From JADYZU01 sp964540965 (GTDB lineage: Bacteria; Pseudomonadota; Alphaproteobacteria; Rhodobacterales; Rhodobacteraceae), in the NCBI GenBank assembly GCA_964540965.1, contig CAZIOT010000017.1:1-64000 (forward strand): a DNA stretch of 64,000 nt, written 5' to 3'. Numbering within the stretch: the first letter of the stretch is position 1; every line of letters starts with the position of its first letter. Below the pieces are notes generated by a model. The model was not told where the DNA came from. It made no database searches and worked only from the letters and a program-made list of their open reading frames with translations. The position numbers and the translations under genes were made by a program. Positions 43,154-51,354 of this stretch are shown one piece after another.

Positions 43154-43159
43154 CCCACC
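43142..43159. repeat. Dispersed palindrome, copy 2 (convergent terminator)
   Basis: GGTGGGTC (43142-43149), TT, GACCCACC (43152-43159), followed by CTTACCC exactly as in copy 1. It contains the TGA of the deacetylase-like gene and abuts the TAA of the GMC oxidoreductase gene on the minus strand. Confidence 0.8.
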
Positions 43160-44767
43160 TTACCCGGCGATGAACCCGCCCGCCTTCCAGCCGACCAGCA
43201 TCGCCGGCGCATTGGTATTGCCGCCCGGCAGGGTCGGGAACACGCTGGCGTCCGCCACCCGCAACCCGGCAACGCCATGGACCCGCAACCGCGGATCGAC
43301 CACCGCAGTCGCCGCCTCCGGCCCCATCCGCGCGGTGCAGGACGGGTGATAGACCGTCCCCGACCGGGCGCGGAAATCGGCAACCAGCGCCGCGTCGGAC
43401 ACCACCTCCGGCCCCGGCCGCAGTTCCGCGTCGATCAGCCGCGCCAGGGGCGGCGCGGCGGCGATGCGGCGCAGCATCTTCACCGCCGCCAGCATTTCCG
43501 CGACATCGTGATCGGTGCCATAGGCATTTGCGACGATCCGCGGCGGCGCAAAGGGGTCGGGCGAGACGAGCGTGATTTCCCCCCGCGACGTCGGCCGGCA
43601 GTTCGATAGTCCCAGCGAAAACCCCGGCCACGGATCGGGGGTCAGCACCGGCCGCTCTCCGTCGCGCGGGATCAGTGTCGAGAAGGCCTGCATGTACAGC
43701 TGCATGTTCGGCCGCGGCAGATCGGCCGAGGTGCGGAAGAACCCGCCGCCATGGTTGATCGACAGGGACAAGGGCCCGCCGCCGGTCAGCAGCCATTGCG
43801 CGCCCACGCGCAACTTGCCCCACCACGGCCGCAGCACATCGTTCAGCGTCGGCACCTTCATGCGGTAGCTGTAGTTCAGGCCCTGATGGTCGCTCAGATG
43901 CCGGCCGACATTGGGATTGTCGACCAGCACCGGCAGGCCCATCGCCTGCAACGCCGCCCCCGGCCCGATCCCCGACAGCATGAGGAGTTGCGGCGTGTTC
44001 ACCGCGCCGCCGGCCAGCACCACCTCGCGCGCCCGCGCGCTTCTCATCTCCCCGCCGCGGCGATACTCGACCCCCACCGCGCGGCGCCCGTCGAACAGCA
44101 CCCGCGTCGCCTGCGCCCGCGTCAGCACCGTGACGTTGCCGCGCCGCATCGCCGGCCGCAGAAAGGCCCGCGCCGCCGAATTGCGCCGGCCGCCGCGGAT
44201 GGTCATCTGGTAGATGCCGGCGCCATCCTGCACCGCTCCGTTGAAATCGGCGTTGCGGGCGATGCCCACCGCCTCGCAGGCCGCCAGATAGGGTTCGACC
44301 AGCGGATGCACCAGTCCGCGGTTCGATGACACGAACAGCGGCCCGCCCTGCCCGCGCCAGTCGTCGGCGCCGGCCTCGTTATGCTCCATGGCGCGGAAAT
44401 CGGGCAGGACATCGGCGAAAGCCCAGCCGGGATTGCCCGCCGCCGCCCAGTCGTCGTAATCGCCCTGATGGCCGCGGATCCAGACCATGGCATTGATCGC
44501 CGACGATCCGCCCAAAATCCTGCCGCGCGGCCAGTGGTCGGCGGCGCCGGCAAGGCCGGCATCGGGCTCGGTGCGATACATCCAGTTGACGGCGGGGTTG
44601 TAAAACAGCTTGCCATAGCCCAGCGGCATCTGCACGAACAGCCGCCGGTCGCTGCCGCCGGCCTCGAGCACGAGGATGCGCAGCCGCGGATCCTCGGACA
44701 GCCGCCAGACCAGCGCGCAGCCGGCCGATCCGGCGCCGACGACGATGACATCGAAATCCCCGATCAT
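43160..44767 (-). CDS. GMC-family FAD-dependent oxidoreductase
   Basis: A 535-aa flavoenzyme related to choline and alcohol dehydrogenases. FAD motif: DFDVIVVGAGSAGCALVWRL with VLEAGG; PROSITE-like blocks GRILGGSSAINAMVWIRG and AGGAVNTPQLLMLSGIGP; C-terminal catalytic His in TVYHPSCTARMG and GGNTNAPAMLVGWK. The substrate is a primary alcohol of unknown kind; nothing in the neighbourhood points to choline. The ATG at 44767 begins MIGDFDVIVVGAGSAG. Confidence 0.93.
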   Translation of the reverse strand: MIGDFDVIVVGAGSAGCALVWRLSEDPRLRILVLEAGGSDRRLFVQMPLGYGKLFYNPAVNWMYRTEPDAGLAGAADHWPRGRILGGSSAINAMVWIRGHQGDYDDWAAAGNPGWAFADVLPDFRAMEHNEAGADDWRGQGGPLFVSSNRGLVHPLVEPYLAACEAVGIARNADFNGAVQDGAGIYQMTIRGGRRNSAARAFLRPAMRRGNVTVLTRAQATRVLFDGRRAVGVEYRRGGEMRSARAREVVLAGGAVNTPQLLMLSGIGPGAALQAMGLPVLVDNPNVGRHLSDHQGLNYSYRMKVPTLNDVLRPWWGKLRVGAQWLLTGGGPLSLSINHGGGFFRTSADLPRPNMQLYMQAFSTLIPRDGERPVLTPDPWPGFSLGLSNCRPTSRGEITLVSPDPFAPPRIVANAYGTDHDVAEMLAAVKMLRRIAAAPPLARLIDAELRPGPEVVSDAALVADFRARSGTVYHPSCTARMGPEAATAVVDPRLRVHGVAGLRVADASVFPTLPGGNTNAPAMLVGWKAGGFIAG

Positions 44768-44969
44768 GGCTTTCGCTAGCAAGCCGCCCGCCGCCGCCGC
44801 CCCGCCATCCGCGACATGCCCTGTCGCAATCCGGAAACTGCCCGCCCCTGTCTCATTCCGGCGCAAACAGCCAACGGGAGGCGAGACCCCCGGCGCCTCT
44901 CACCACCCCCCTCTGGCGGTCGCCGCCGCGACCCCCTACCCTTGCCGGCAATCGCAACCGGAGTCGTCC

Positions 44970-45548
44970 ATGCCTGCGCCCAATCCTGCCGCCCTCGACC
45001 TGCTTCTGACCCGCCAGTCGCGCCCGGCGCGCAGCCTGACCCTGCCGATTCCGTCCCATGACCAGATCGTCACCCTCTTGACCGCCGCCGCCCGCGTCCC
45101 CGACCATGGCAAGCTGGTGCCCTGGCGCTTCATCGTGCTGACGCGGCCGGCACTCGACCGGCTGGCCGCGCTGGTGCCCGTCCGCGGGGCGGCGCTGGGG
45201 GTCGAGGACGAGAGGATCGCCAAATCCGTCGCGCAATACCGCGATGCCGATCTGGCCGTGGTCGTGGTCGGCTGTCCGCGCGGCACCGACCGGATCCCGG
45301 CCATCGAACAGACCCTTTCGGCCGGCGCCGTCTGCATGACCCTGATCGCCGCCGCCACCGCCGCCGGCTGGGGCGCCAACTGGCTGACCGGCTGGCCGGT
45401 CTATGACGCCGGCTTTGCCACCGAGGGCCTTGGCCTGAGCGGCGACGAATGGGTGGCCGGCGTCATCCATATCGGCACCGCCAGCGCCGATTTCCCCGAC
45501 CGTCCGCGGCCCGACATCGCCGCCATCACCACCTGGGCCACGACGTGA
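44970..45548 (+). CDS. Nitroreductase-family protein
   Basis: A 192-aa FMN-dependent protein of the small YdjA-like subgroup: LLLTRQSRPARSLTLPIPSHDQI, AARVPDHGKLVPWRFIVL (FMN phosphate binding), SAGAVCMTLIAAATAAGWGANWLTGW and GVIHIGTAS. The physiological substrate is unknown. The ATG at 44970 is favoured over an upstream frame that overlaps the GMC gene. Its stop overlaps the next gene (GTGA). Confidence 0.9.
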   Translation: MPAPNPAALDLLLTRQSRPARSLTLPIPSHDQIVTLLTAAARVPDHGKLVPWRFIVLTRPALDRLAALVPVRGAALGVEDERIAKSVAQYRDADLAVVVVGCPRGTDRIPAIEQTLSAGAVCMTLIAAATAAGWGANWLTGWPVYDAGFATEGLGLSGDEWVAGVIHIGTASADFPDRPRPDIAAITTWATT

Positions 45549-46261
45549 TCCTGACAGCTTTCGGCCGCGCGTTGGCGCAACTTGCCGACCGCAGGTTCCG
45601 GCGGGTGCTGTGGCTTGGGCTCGGCATCACCGTGCTCTTGCTGATCCTGTTCTACGCCGGCTTTCTCTGGTTCCTCGAATGGCTCGACCCCGGCAGTTTC
45701 GTGCTGCCGATCTTCGGGCAGGTCGGCTGGGCCGGCGACCTTCTGGGCTGGGTCGGGCTGGGGGTGATCCTCGTCCTGTCGATGTTCCTGATGATCCCCG
45801 TCGCCTCGGCCATCACCTCGCTGTTTCTCGACGACGTCGCCGATGCGGTCGAGGCGGAGTACTACCCCGACCTGCCGCCCGTGCCGCGCGTCGGGTTCCT
45901 CGAGGGCGTGGTCGAGACCGTCAGCTTTCTGGGCCTGATGATCGCCGCCAACCTGATTGCGCTGTTCTTTGCCGGCATCCTGCCCTTCGGCTATCCGGTC
46001 GTCTTCTACCTGATGAACGGCTGGCTGCTCGGGCGCGAATATTTCCAGATCGCCGCCCTGCGCCGCGAGGGGCGCGAAGGCGCCCGCGCCCTGCGCCGCC
46101 GCAATGCAGGCACGATCTGGCTGGCCGGTTGCCTGATGGCGCTGCCACTGTCGATCCCGCTGGTGAACCTCTTCATCCCGGTGCTTGGCGCCGCGACCTT
46201 TACCCACCTCTATCACGGGCTGAGTGGCCGGGGCGCTATCCCGCCGGCGCGTCGGCGCTGA
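45545..46261 (+). CDS. EI24/CysZ-like membrane protein
   Basis: A 238-aa inner-membrane protein of the EI24 domain family with four or more helices (LWLGLGITVLLLILFYAGFLWF, WVGLGVILVLSMFLMIPVASAIT, ETVSFLGLMIAANLIALFF and LAGCLMALPLSIPLVNLFIPVLG). CysZ members import sulfate in enterobacteria; alphaproteobacterial members have no proven substrate. The start is GTG at 45545, overlapping the nitroreductase stop. Its end overlaps the convergent DUF1467 gene by 26 bp. Confidence 0.88.
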   Translation: MILTAFGRALAQLADRRFRRVLWLGLGITVLLLILFYAGFLWFLEWLDPGSFVLPIFGQVGWAGDLLGWVGLGVILVLSMFLMIPVASAITSLFLDDVADAVEAEYYPDLPPVPRVGFLEGVVETVSFLGLMIAANLIALFFAGILPFGYPVVFYLMNGWLLGREYFQIAALRREGREGARALRRRNAGTIWLAGCLMALPLSIPLVNLFIPVLGAATFTHLYHGLSGRGAIPPARRR

Positions 46262-46529
46262 CGCGGTCCATCCGGTCGAACCAGTCGAAATCCTCGACCG
46301 AGATCAGGTTCGACATCAGCACCGCCGCGAGGATCGCCCAGAGCACCACCGCGACAAGCGTGGTGATCCGGGCCTTGCGGCCGACCTGCGGATTGGCCGG
46401 GGCCGAGGCATGGGTGCCCGGCACCACATGGCCCGCCTCGCCCTGCGTGGTCAGCCTGAGCGGCAGGATGATGAGGAAGACAAGAAACCAGATCACGGCG
46501 AACAGCACGATGGCCGAGGTGATGGACAT
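46236..46529 (-). CDS. DUF1467 family membrane protein
   Basis: A 97-aa protein with two helices (ITSAIVLFAVIWFLVFLIIL and ITTLVAVVLWAILAAVLMSN) and the loop GEAGHVVPGTHASAPANPQVGRKA, the DUF1467 pattern. In Rhodobacterales it commonly lies next to methylmalonyl-CoA epimerase, as here (4 nt apart). Function unknown. The ATG at 46529 begins MSITSAIV. Confidence 0.9.
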   Translation of the reverse strand: MSITSAIVLFAVIWFLVFLIILPLRLTTQGEAGHVVPGTHASAPANPQVGRKARITTLVAVVLWAILAAVLMSNLISVEDFDWFDRMDRVSADAPAG

Positions 46530-46533
46530 GGGC

Positions 46534-46938
46534 CTAGACCTCCTCAAGCTCGATCAGGCAGCCGTTGAAGTCCTTGGGATGCAGGAACAGCACCGGATGG
46601 CCATGGGCGCCGATCTTCGGCTCGCCGCTGCCCAGGACGCGCGCACCGCTGGCGGTCAGCCGGTCGCGGGCGGCGCGGATATCGGCGACCTCATAGCAGA
46701 TATGATGGATGCCGCCGGCGGGATTGCGCTCCAGAAAGGCGGCGACCGGCGATGCCTCTCCCAACGGCTGCATCAGTTCGATGCGGGTGTTGGGCAGGTC
46801 GACGAACACCACGGTCACCCCATGTTCGGGCAGCGGTTGCGGCGGCTGGACGGTGGCGCCAAGCGTGCCGCGATACTGTTCGGCGGCGGCGGCAAGGTCC
46901 GGCACCGCGATGGCGACATGGTTGAGACGTCCGATCAT
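46534..46938 (-). CDS. mce: Methylmalonyl-CoA epimerase
   Basis: A 134-aa VOC-fold enzyme that interconverts (2S)- and (2R)-methylmalonyl-CoA during propionate breakdown. Motifs: IGRLNHVAIAVPDLAAAAEQ (metal His), HGVTVVFVDLPNTRIELMQPLG (metal Glu), GGIHHICYEVADI (metal His) and HPKDFNGCLIELEE. It should act after PrpE and propionyl-CoA carboxylase; the mutase and carboxylase are not in this window. The ATG at 46938 is the family start. Confidence 0.94.
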   Translation of the reverse strand: MIGRLNHVAIAVPDLAAAAEQYRGTLGATVQPPQPLPEHGVTVVFVDLPNTRIELMQPLGEASPVAAFLERNPAGGIHHICYEVADIRAARDRLTASGARVLGSGEPKIGAHGHPVLFLHPKDFNGCLIELEEV

Positions 46939-47092
46939 GAAGGGCTCCGCGCTGCGATGGCCTTCTTTACGGGCGGCGGGCGGGGCACCGCAAGGGCCGG
47001 TGCCGCTGCCGATCGTCGCGGCGCTTAATCCTTCGTTCACCGGAATCGGCACAAAGTGCCGGGGCTGCCATCCATCCGAAGGGGAATCGCCG

Positions 47093-47773
47093 ATGGACGA
47101 TCCGTTCTCCGCCCGCCTGCCCGCCGCTGCCCGCCCGCTTGCCGGCCTGACCATCCTCGCGGTCGAGGACAGCCGTTTCGCGTCCGAGGCTTTGCGCCTG
47201 ATCTGCCAGCGGTCGGGCGCGCGCCTGCGCCGCGCCGATACGCTGGCCCATGCGCGGCGCCACCTGGCCGTCTACCGGCCTGGCTGCGTCATCATCGATC
47301 TGGGCCTGCCCGATGGTTCCGGGCTGGACCTGATCCGCGACCTTGCCGCCGGCCATCCCCGCATCGACCGCATTCTGGGGATGAGCGGCGATCCAGGGGC
47401 CGAGGCCGCGGCACGAAGCGCCGGCGCCGACGCCTTCCTGCTCAAGCCGCTGGGGTCGGTCGCACAGGTGCAGGCAGCGATCCTCGGCGCGGCCTTGCGG
47501 CGAGAGGCTGAGGAAGAGCGGATCATCCCCGATGCCGTGGCCTTCCGCGACGACCTGCATCATGCCGCGGGCGTGCTGGCGGCGCCGGATGGCCGCTCGC
47601 TCGACTATCTGGCGCAGTTTCTGGGCGGTGTCGCCGCCAGCGCCGGCGACAGGCCGCTTTCCGCCGCCGTCGCCGACCTTGCCGCCGCCCGCAGCGGCGG
47701 CGGCGTCGATCCGGCAAGGGCGCGGCTGGCGGAACTGGTCAGGGCGCGGCTGCGCGCGGCGCCGGGGTTCTAG
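47093..47773 (+). CDS. Response regulator with receiver domain only
   Basis: A 226-aa protein with a receiver domain (about residues 20-135): acidic pair in ILAVEDSRFASEAL, phospho-acceptor Asp in CVIIDLGLPDGSGLDL, Ser/Lys switch in ILGMSGD and FLLKPLGSV. The remaining ~90 residues are helical (DDLHHAAGVLAAPDGRSLDYLAQFLGGVA...) and have no DNA-binding domain, so it likely works by protein contact. No histidine kinase is adjacent. The ATG at 47093 follows GAAGGGGAAT. Confidence 0.88.
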   Translation: MDDPFSARLPAAARPLAGLTILAVEDSRFASEALRLICQRSGARLRRADTLAHARRHLAVYRPGCVIIDLGLPDGSGLDLIRDLAAGHPRIDRILGMSGDPGAEAAARSAGADAFLLKPLGSVAQVQAAILGAALRREAEEERIIPDAVAFRDDLHHAAGVLAAPDGRSLDYLAQFLGGVAASAGDRPLSAAVADLAAARSGGGVDPARARLAELVRARLRAAPGF

Positions 47774-47787
47774 GTCGTCTGGCGCCG

Positions 47788-47855
47788 CCGGTTTCCGTCC
47801 GGAAACCGGATCAGAGCCCGCACGGGCTCTGCCTGCGTTTTCCGTCCGGAAAACG
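47788..47855 (+). terminator. Three consecutive hairpins after the response regulator
   Basis: CCGGTTTCC-GTCC-GGAAACCGG (47788-47809), AGAGCCCG-CA-CGGGCTCT (47813-47830) and CGTTTTCC-GTCC-GGAAAACG (47836-47855). The outer two share the loop and inner stem TTTCCGTCCGGAAA. They lie between the convergent response regulator and GNAT genes and probably stop transcription from both sides. Confidence 0.6.
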
Positions 47856-47910
47856 TGCTGCGGCACCGGGTCAGCGGGGATCGTCTCACCGATAACCCCG
47901 CCCAGGGCCC

Positions 47911-48621
47911 CTACCCCGCCGGATCCTCGGCCACCAGGATCGGCTGCATCAGCGCGGTCAGCGCCAGCTTCTGCCGCCCCGCGGCATCGAAATTCGCAGG
48001 ATCCAGCCAGCGATCGAACGCCGCCTTCAGCGCCGGCCATTCCCTGTCGATGGCCGCGAACCAGGCGGTGTCGCGGTTGCGGCCCTTGACCACCGCTGCC
48101 TGCCGGAAGATGCCCTCGTAAGACAGGCCCAGCCGGCCCGCCGCCCGCCGCGACGGCCGGTTGGCGGCATCGCATTTCCATTCATAGCGGCGATAGCCGG
48201 CGTCAAAGGCCCAGCCCATCATCAGCGCCATCGCCTCGGTCGCGGCGGGGGTGCGCTGGATGGCCGGCGACAGGCAGATATGCCCGACCTCGATCGACCC
48301 GGCATTGGGGTCGATGCGCAGATAGGCCGCCACCCCGGCGGCAAGCCCGGTGGCCTTGTCGCGCAGGACATAGAACCAGGGGTCGGTCTTTTCCGCCATC
48401 CCGGCCAGAAAATCGCGATAGGCGACAGGATCGTGGAACGGGCCATAGGGCAGATAATCCCAGATCGCGTCATCGGCGCTGTTGGCGGCAAAAAGCTCGG
48501 CGGCATGGCGCGCGGGATCCAGCCGTTCCAGCCGGACATGCCGCCCCTCGATCACCGCCGGGCCGGGGCGGGGCGGCGGGGTCCAACCGGGGACGGGAAA
48601 ACCGAAACGGGCATCGGACAT
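47911..48621 (-). CDS. GNAT-family N-acetyltransferase (RimJ/RimL-like)
   Basis: A 236-aa acetyltransferase of the RimJ/RimL type: GRHVRLERLDPARHAAELFAA at the N-terminus, VGHICLSPAIQRTPAATEAMALM as acetyl-CoA loop and KCDAANRPSRRAAGRLGLSYEGIFRQAAVVKGRNRDT as the C-terminal block. It probably acetylates an amine or a protein N-terminus. Start ATG at 48621. Confidence 0.9.
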   Translation of the reverse strand: MSDARFGFPVPGWTPPPRPGPAVIEGRHVRLERLDPARHAAELFAANSADDAIWDYLPYGPFHDPVAYRDFLAGMAEKTDPWFYVLRDKATGLAAGVAAYLRIDPNAGSIEVGHICLSPAIQRTPAATEAMALMMGWAFDAGYRRYEWKCDAANRPSRRAAGRLGLSYEGIFRQAAVVKGRNRDTAWFAAIDREWPALKAAFDRWLDPANFDAAGRQKLALTALMQPILVAEDPAG

Positions 48622-48724
48622 CGGGCAACCTCCTGTTCGGCCTTCTGCTGAGGGCGACCCTAGCGGGCGGAACCGGCGGCGTCACCGGGCCAGCATCGCC
48701 CGGTTGATCCGGCCAGATGCCCCG

Positions 48725-49885
48725 CTACAGCACGATCCCCGGATCGCTGCCCAGATCGAGGCCCGGAAACACCGCGCCTTCGATCACCCCGCGCGGCAGA
48801 CCGAACAATCCGCGCATCACCCAGCCGACATGGGCGCGCAGGTCGCGCGTCGGCATCAGGTCGCGGTCCGCGTAAAGCCCGGCCAGCCCCGGCCAGTCGC
48901 CCATGACCCGCCCGCCGTCCAACGCGCCGCCGGCGAACAGCATCGCGCCGCCGGTGCCGTGGTCGGTGCCCCGCGTGCCGTTCTCGCGGGCGGTGCGGCC
49001 GAATTCGGTGACGCACAGCACCGCCGTCCGGTCCCAGACCGGCCCCAGCCCGTCCTTGAGCGCCAGGATCGTTTCGGCCAGTGCGGTCAGCGGCCGCGTC
49101 AGCGTGTTGGCCTGCGCGCCATGCGTATCCCAGCCCGACAGCGAGAACGAGACGATCCGCGTCTCGCGCCGCAGGCGCCCGGCGGCGAATTCCGCCAGCC
49201 GCAGATGCCCGGCCGATCCGCCGGTCATCTCGCCCTCCTCGGCAAGGTCGTCGACGATGCCCAGCGCCGCCATTGTCGCATCGCGGAACAGCGGGTCGTC
49301 ATGTGTCACCATGTCGATCAGGCTGCGCGCCGCCGGCGACAGGCCCAGCCTGGCATCGGGCGACCAGCGGCTGACCGGCGCCACACCCGACAGGATCTTC
49401 ATCTCCTCGCGGCCGATGGCATAGGCGGTCTCGGCCTCGATCCCCGGCACCGCCTGCAACAGCCGGTTCAGCCAGCCATCGCGCGAGGTGCCGGCGACGA
49501 TCGAGTCGGTCCCGGCCTCGAGAATGTCCTGCCCGTCGAAATGGCTGCGCTTGTCGCGATAGGGGGTCGAGACGGCGTGGACCGCGCCGAACTGCCCGGC
49601 CTGCCACAAGGGGCGCAACGGGTCGAGCGCCGGATGCAGCCCCCAGAACCCGTCAAGATCGGGCACCGCCTGCGCCACCAGCGTCGGCCGCAGCCCGGCA
49701 AGCAGCGGATCGCCCGCCGGCCGGATCGCGTCCAGCCCGTCCAGCGCGCCGCGCAGCACGATGACGACCAGCCGTTCGTCCCACGGCGCCGACGCGAGCG
49801 CGATCGGGGTGACAAAGGGGCTTGCCGCCAGCGAACAGCCCCAGCCCAGGCCGCGGGTCAGGAAACGGCGACGGTTCATCCTCAT
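48725..49885 (-). CDS. DUF1501 family exported protein (Tat substrate)
   Basis: A 386-aa protein with a Tat signal (MNRRRFLTRGLGWGCSLAAS). DUF1501 members have an alkaline-phosphatase-like fold: VVIVLRGALDGLDAIRP, RSHFDGQDILEAG, FSLSGWDTHGAQ, VTEFGRTARENGTRGTDHGTGGAMLFAGG are hallmark blocks. It is exported folded. The ATG at 49885 overlaps the stop of the DUF1800 gene (ATGA); this operon pairing is widespread but its substrate is not known. Confidence 0.92.
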   Translation of the reverse strand: MRMNRRRFLTRGLGWGCSLAASPFVTPIALASAPWDERLVVIVLRGALDGLDAIRPAGDPLLAGLRPTLVAQAVPDLDGFWGLHPALDPLRPLWQAGQFGAVHAVSTPYRDKRSHFDGQDILEAGTDSIVAGTSRDGWLNRLLQAVPGIEAETAYAIGREEMKILSGVAPVSRWSPDARLGLSPAARSLIDMVTHDDPLFRDATMAALGIVDDLAEEGEMTGGSAGHLRLAEFAAGRLRRETRIVSFSLSGWDTHGAQANTLTRPLTALAETILALKDGLGPVWDRTAVLCVTEFGRTARENGTRGTDHGTGGAMLFAGGALDGGRVMGDWPGLAGLYADRDLMPTRDLRAHVGWVMRGLFGLPRGVIEGAVFPGLDLGSDPGIVL

Positions 49886-51255
49886 CTCCTCTGGAACGCG
49901 GCCGAGGCCAGCACGACGCCGATGCCGGTCGGCCGGTCCTCGGCCGCGGCGGCGGCGAAGGCGACCGGATCGGGCACCGGCGACAGCGCCGCGGCGACAA
50001 AATCGCGCGGGTCGGGCAGGTCGGGCAGCAGGGCCACCGGCGCCCGCATCGCCCATTCGATACGGCCGGCCATGAATTGCGGCGTGATCCAGGCCGCGGC
50101 TTCGTCCGCCCAGCCGTCCGGCCCCGGCGCCTGTTCCCAGGGCTGGCCCATCACCGTCAGCGGGATCTGGAACCGCCGCCGCGACTCTCGCACATCGGTT
50201 TCGATCAGCACGGCGGGCGGCACCGCCAGTGCCCGCAGGCCGGCGGCAACATATTCGAACGGCATGCGCACCTTGGCGGCGGGATTGGCCCAGGCCAAAG
50301 GATGTTCAAGCAGGGCGGTGACAACGGCAAGCAGGTCGCCGCCGCTGTCGCGGAACGCGGCATCCAGTGTGTCGACCAGCGCCTCGGGCGGATCGTCGGC
50401 GATGAAATGGCGCGCCAGCTTGACCGAGATGAACCGCGCCGTGGCCGGATGCGCGGCGAGCCCCTCCAGCGCGGCGCGGATGGTCGACAGGTCGGCCCGC
50501 GCCGGATAGGCGGTATCAAGCACGGTTTCCGCCCCCGGCTCGGCATAGGCCGGGCGATAGACGGTGCGGCCGGCGTCCATGTCCCAGCCAAGGCCGGTCA
50601 GAAGCTCGGCCAGTTGCCGCACGTCGTCCTGATCATAGGGGCCATCGACGCCCACCGTATGCAGTTCCAGCAATTCGCGGGCGAGGTTTTCATTCAGGCC
50701 GCGGTCGCGGCGCTGCGCCGCATCGGAATTCGGCCCCATGGAATCGGTCTGGTCGAGATAGGCCAGCATCATCGGATGGGTGATGACCGCGGCCAGCAGG
50801 TCGGCGAAGCGGCCGGTGATGTTCGGGCGAATCGCCTCCTCGACAAAGGGCGTCACCAGATGAGCGGTCTGACCGCTTTTCGACCGGACGGTGAAATGGT
50901 TGGCCCAGAAGGCCACCAGCCGTTCGCGCAGTCCATCGGCGGTATGGACCCAGCGGGCAAGCGTGGCGCCAAAGGTCGCCAGCCGCAGCGCATTGGCGCG
51001 GGCGGTCAGGCGGTCGTGTTCCTCTTGCGCGGCGGCGGAGATGGCGGGGTCGTCGTCGCGGCGCAGCCGGCTGAGCGCGCGGAACTGGCCGGGCGTCGGT
51101 GTGGCATCGGCAAACTGCGGAATGGGAAAGTCGCGCGCGATATGGTCCGGCCCGGTCAGCCGGGCGATCATGTCGCCTGCCGATGCCGGCGGGGCGATCA
51201 CCGGCGACAGGCCGGTGCCAAAGCGGATCGCGGCGATTTCGGGAACAAAGGGCAT
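49882..51255 (-). CDS. DUF1800 family protein
   Basis: A 457-aa protein of the DUF1800 family: IAAIRFGTGLSP, LRERLVAFWANHFTVRSK, EEAIRPNITGRFADLLAAVITHPMMLAYLD, NLARELLELHTVGVDGPYDQDDVRQLAELLTGLGW and LARHFIADDPPEALVD are all characteristic. No clear signal peptide is seen in this reading. It is the upstream partner of DUF1501; they probably work together in the cell envelope. The ATG at 51255 begins MPFVPEIAAIRFGTGL. Confidence 0.92.
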   Translation of the reverse strand: MPFVPEIAAIRFGTGLSPVIAPPASAGDMIARLTGPDHIARDFPIPQFADATPTPGQFRALSRLRRDDDPAISAAAQEEHDRLTARANALRLATFGATLARWVHTADGLRERLVAFWANHFTVRSKSGQTAHLVTPFVEEAIRPNITGRFADLLAAVITHPMMLAYLDQTDSMGPNSDAAQRRDRGLNENLARELLELHTVGVDGPYDQDDVRQLAELLTGLGWDMDAGRTVYRPAYAEPGAETVLDTAYPARADLSTIRAALEGLAAHPATARFISVKLARHFIADDPPEALVDTLDAAFRDSGGDLLAVVTALLEHPLAWANPAAKVRMPFEYVAAGLRALAVPPAVLIETDVRESRRRFQIPLTVMGQPWEQAPGPDGWADEAAAWITPQFMAGRIEWAMRAPVALLPDLPDPRDFVAAALSPVPDPVAFAAAAAEDRPTGIGVVLASAAFQRR

Positions 51256-51354
51256 GGCGGCCTGCGCGGCAAGGGGCCGCCCCAATATGGGGCCGCCCAT
51301 CCCCGCGGCAAAGGGGGCGCGGTCGCCCGTCGCCGGATCGTGCGCGGCCGCGCC

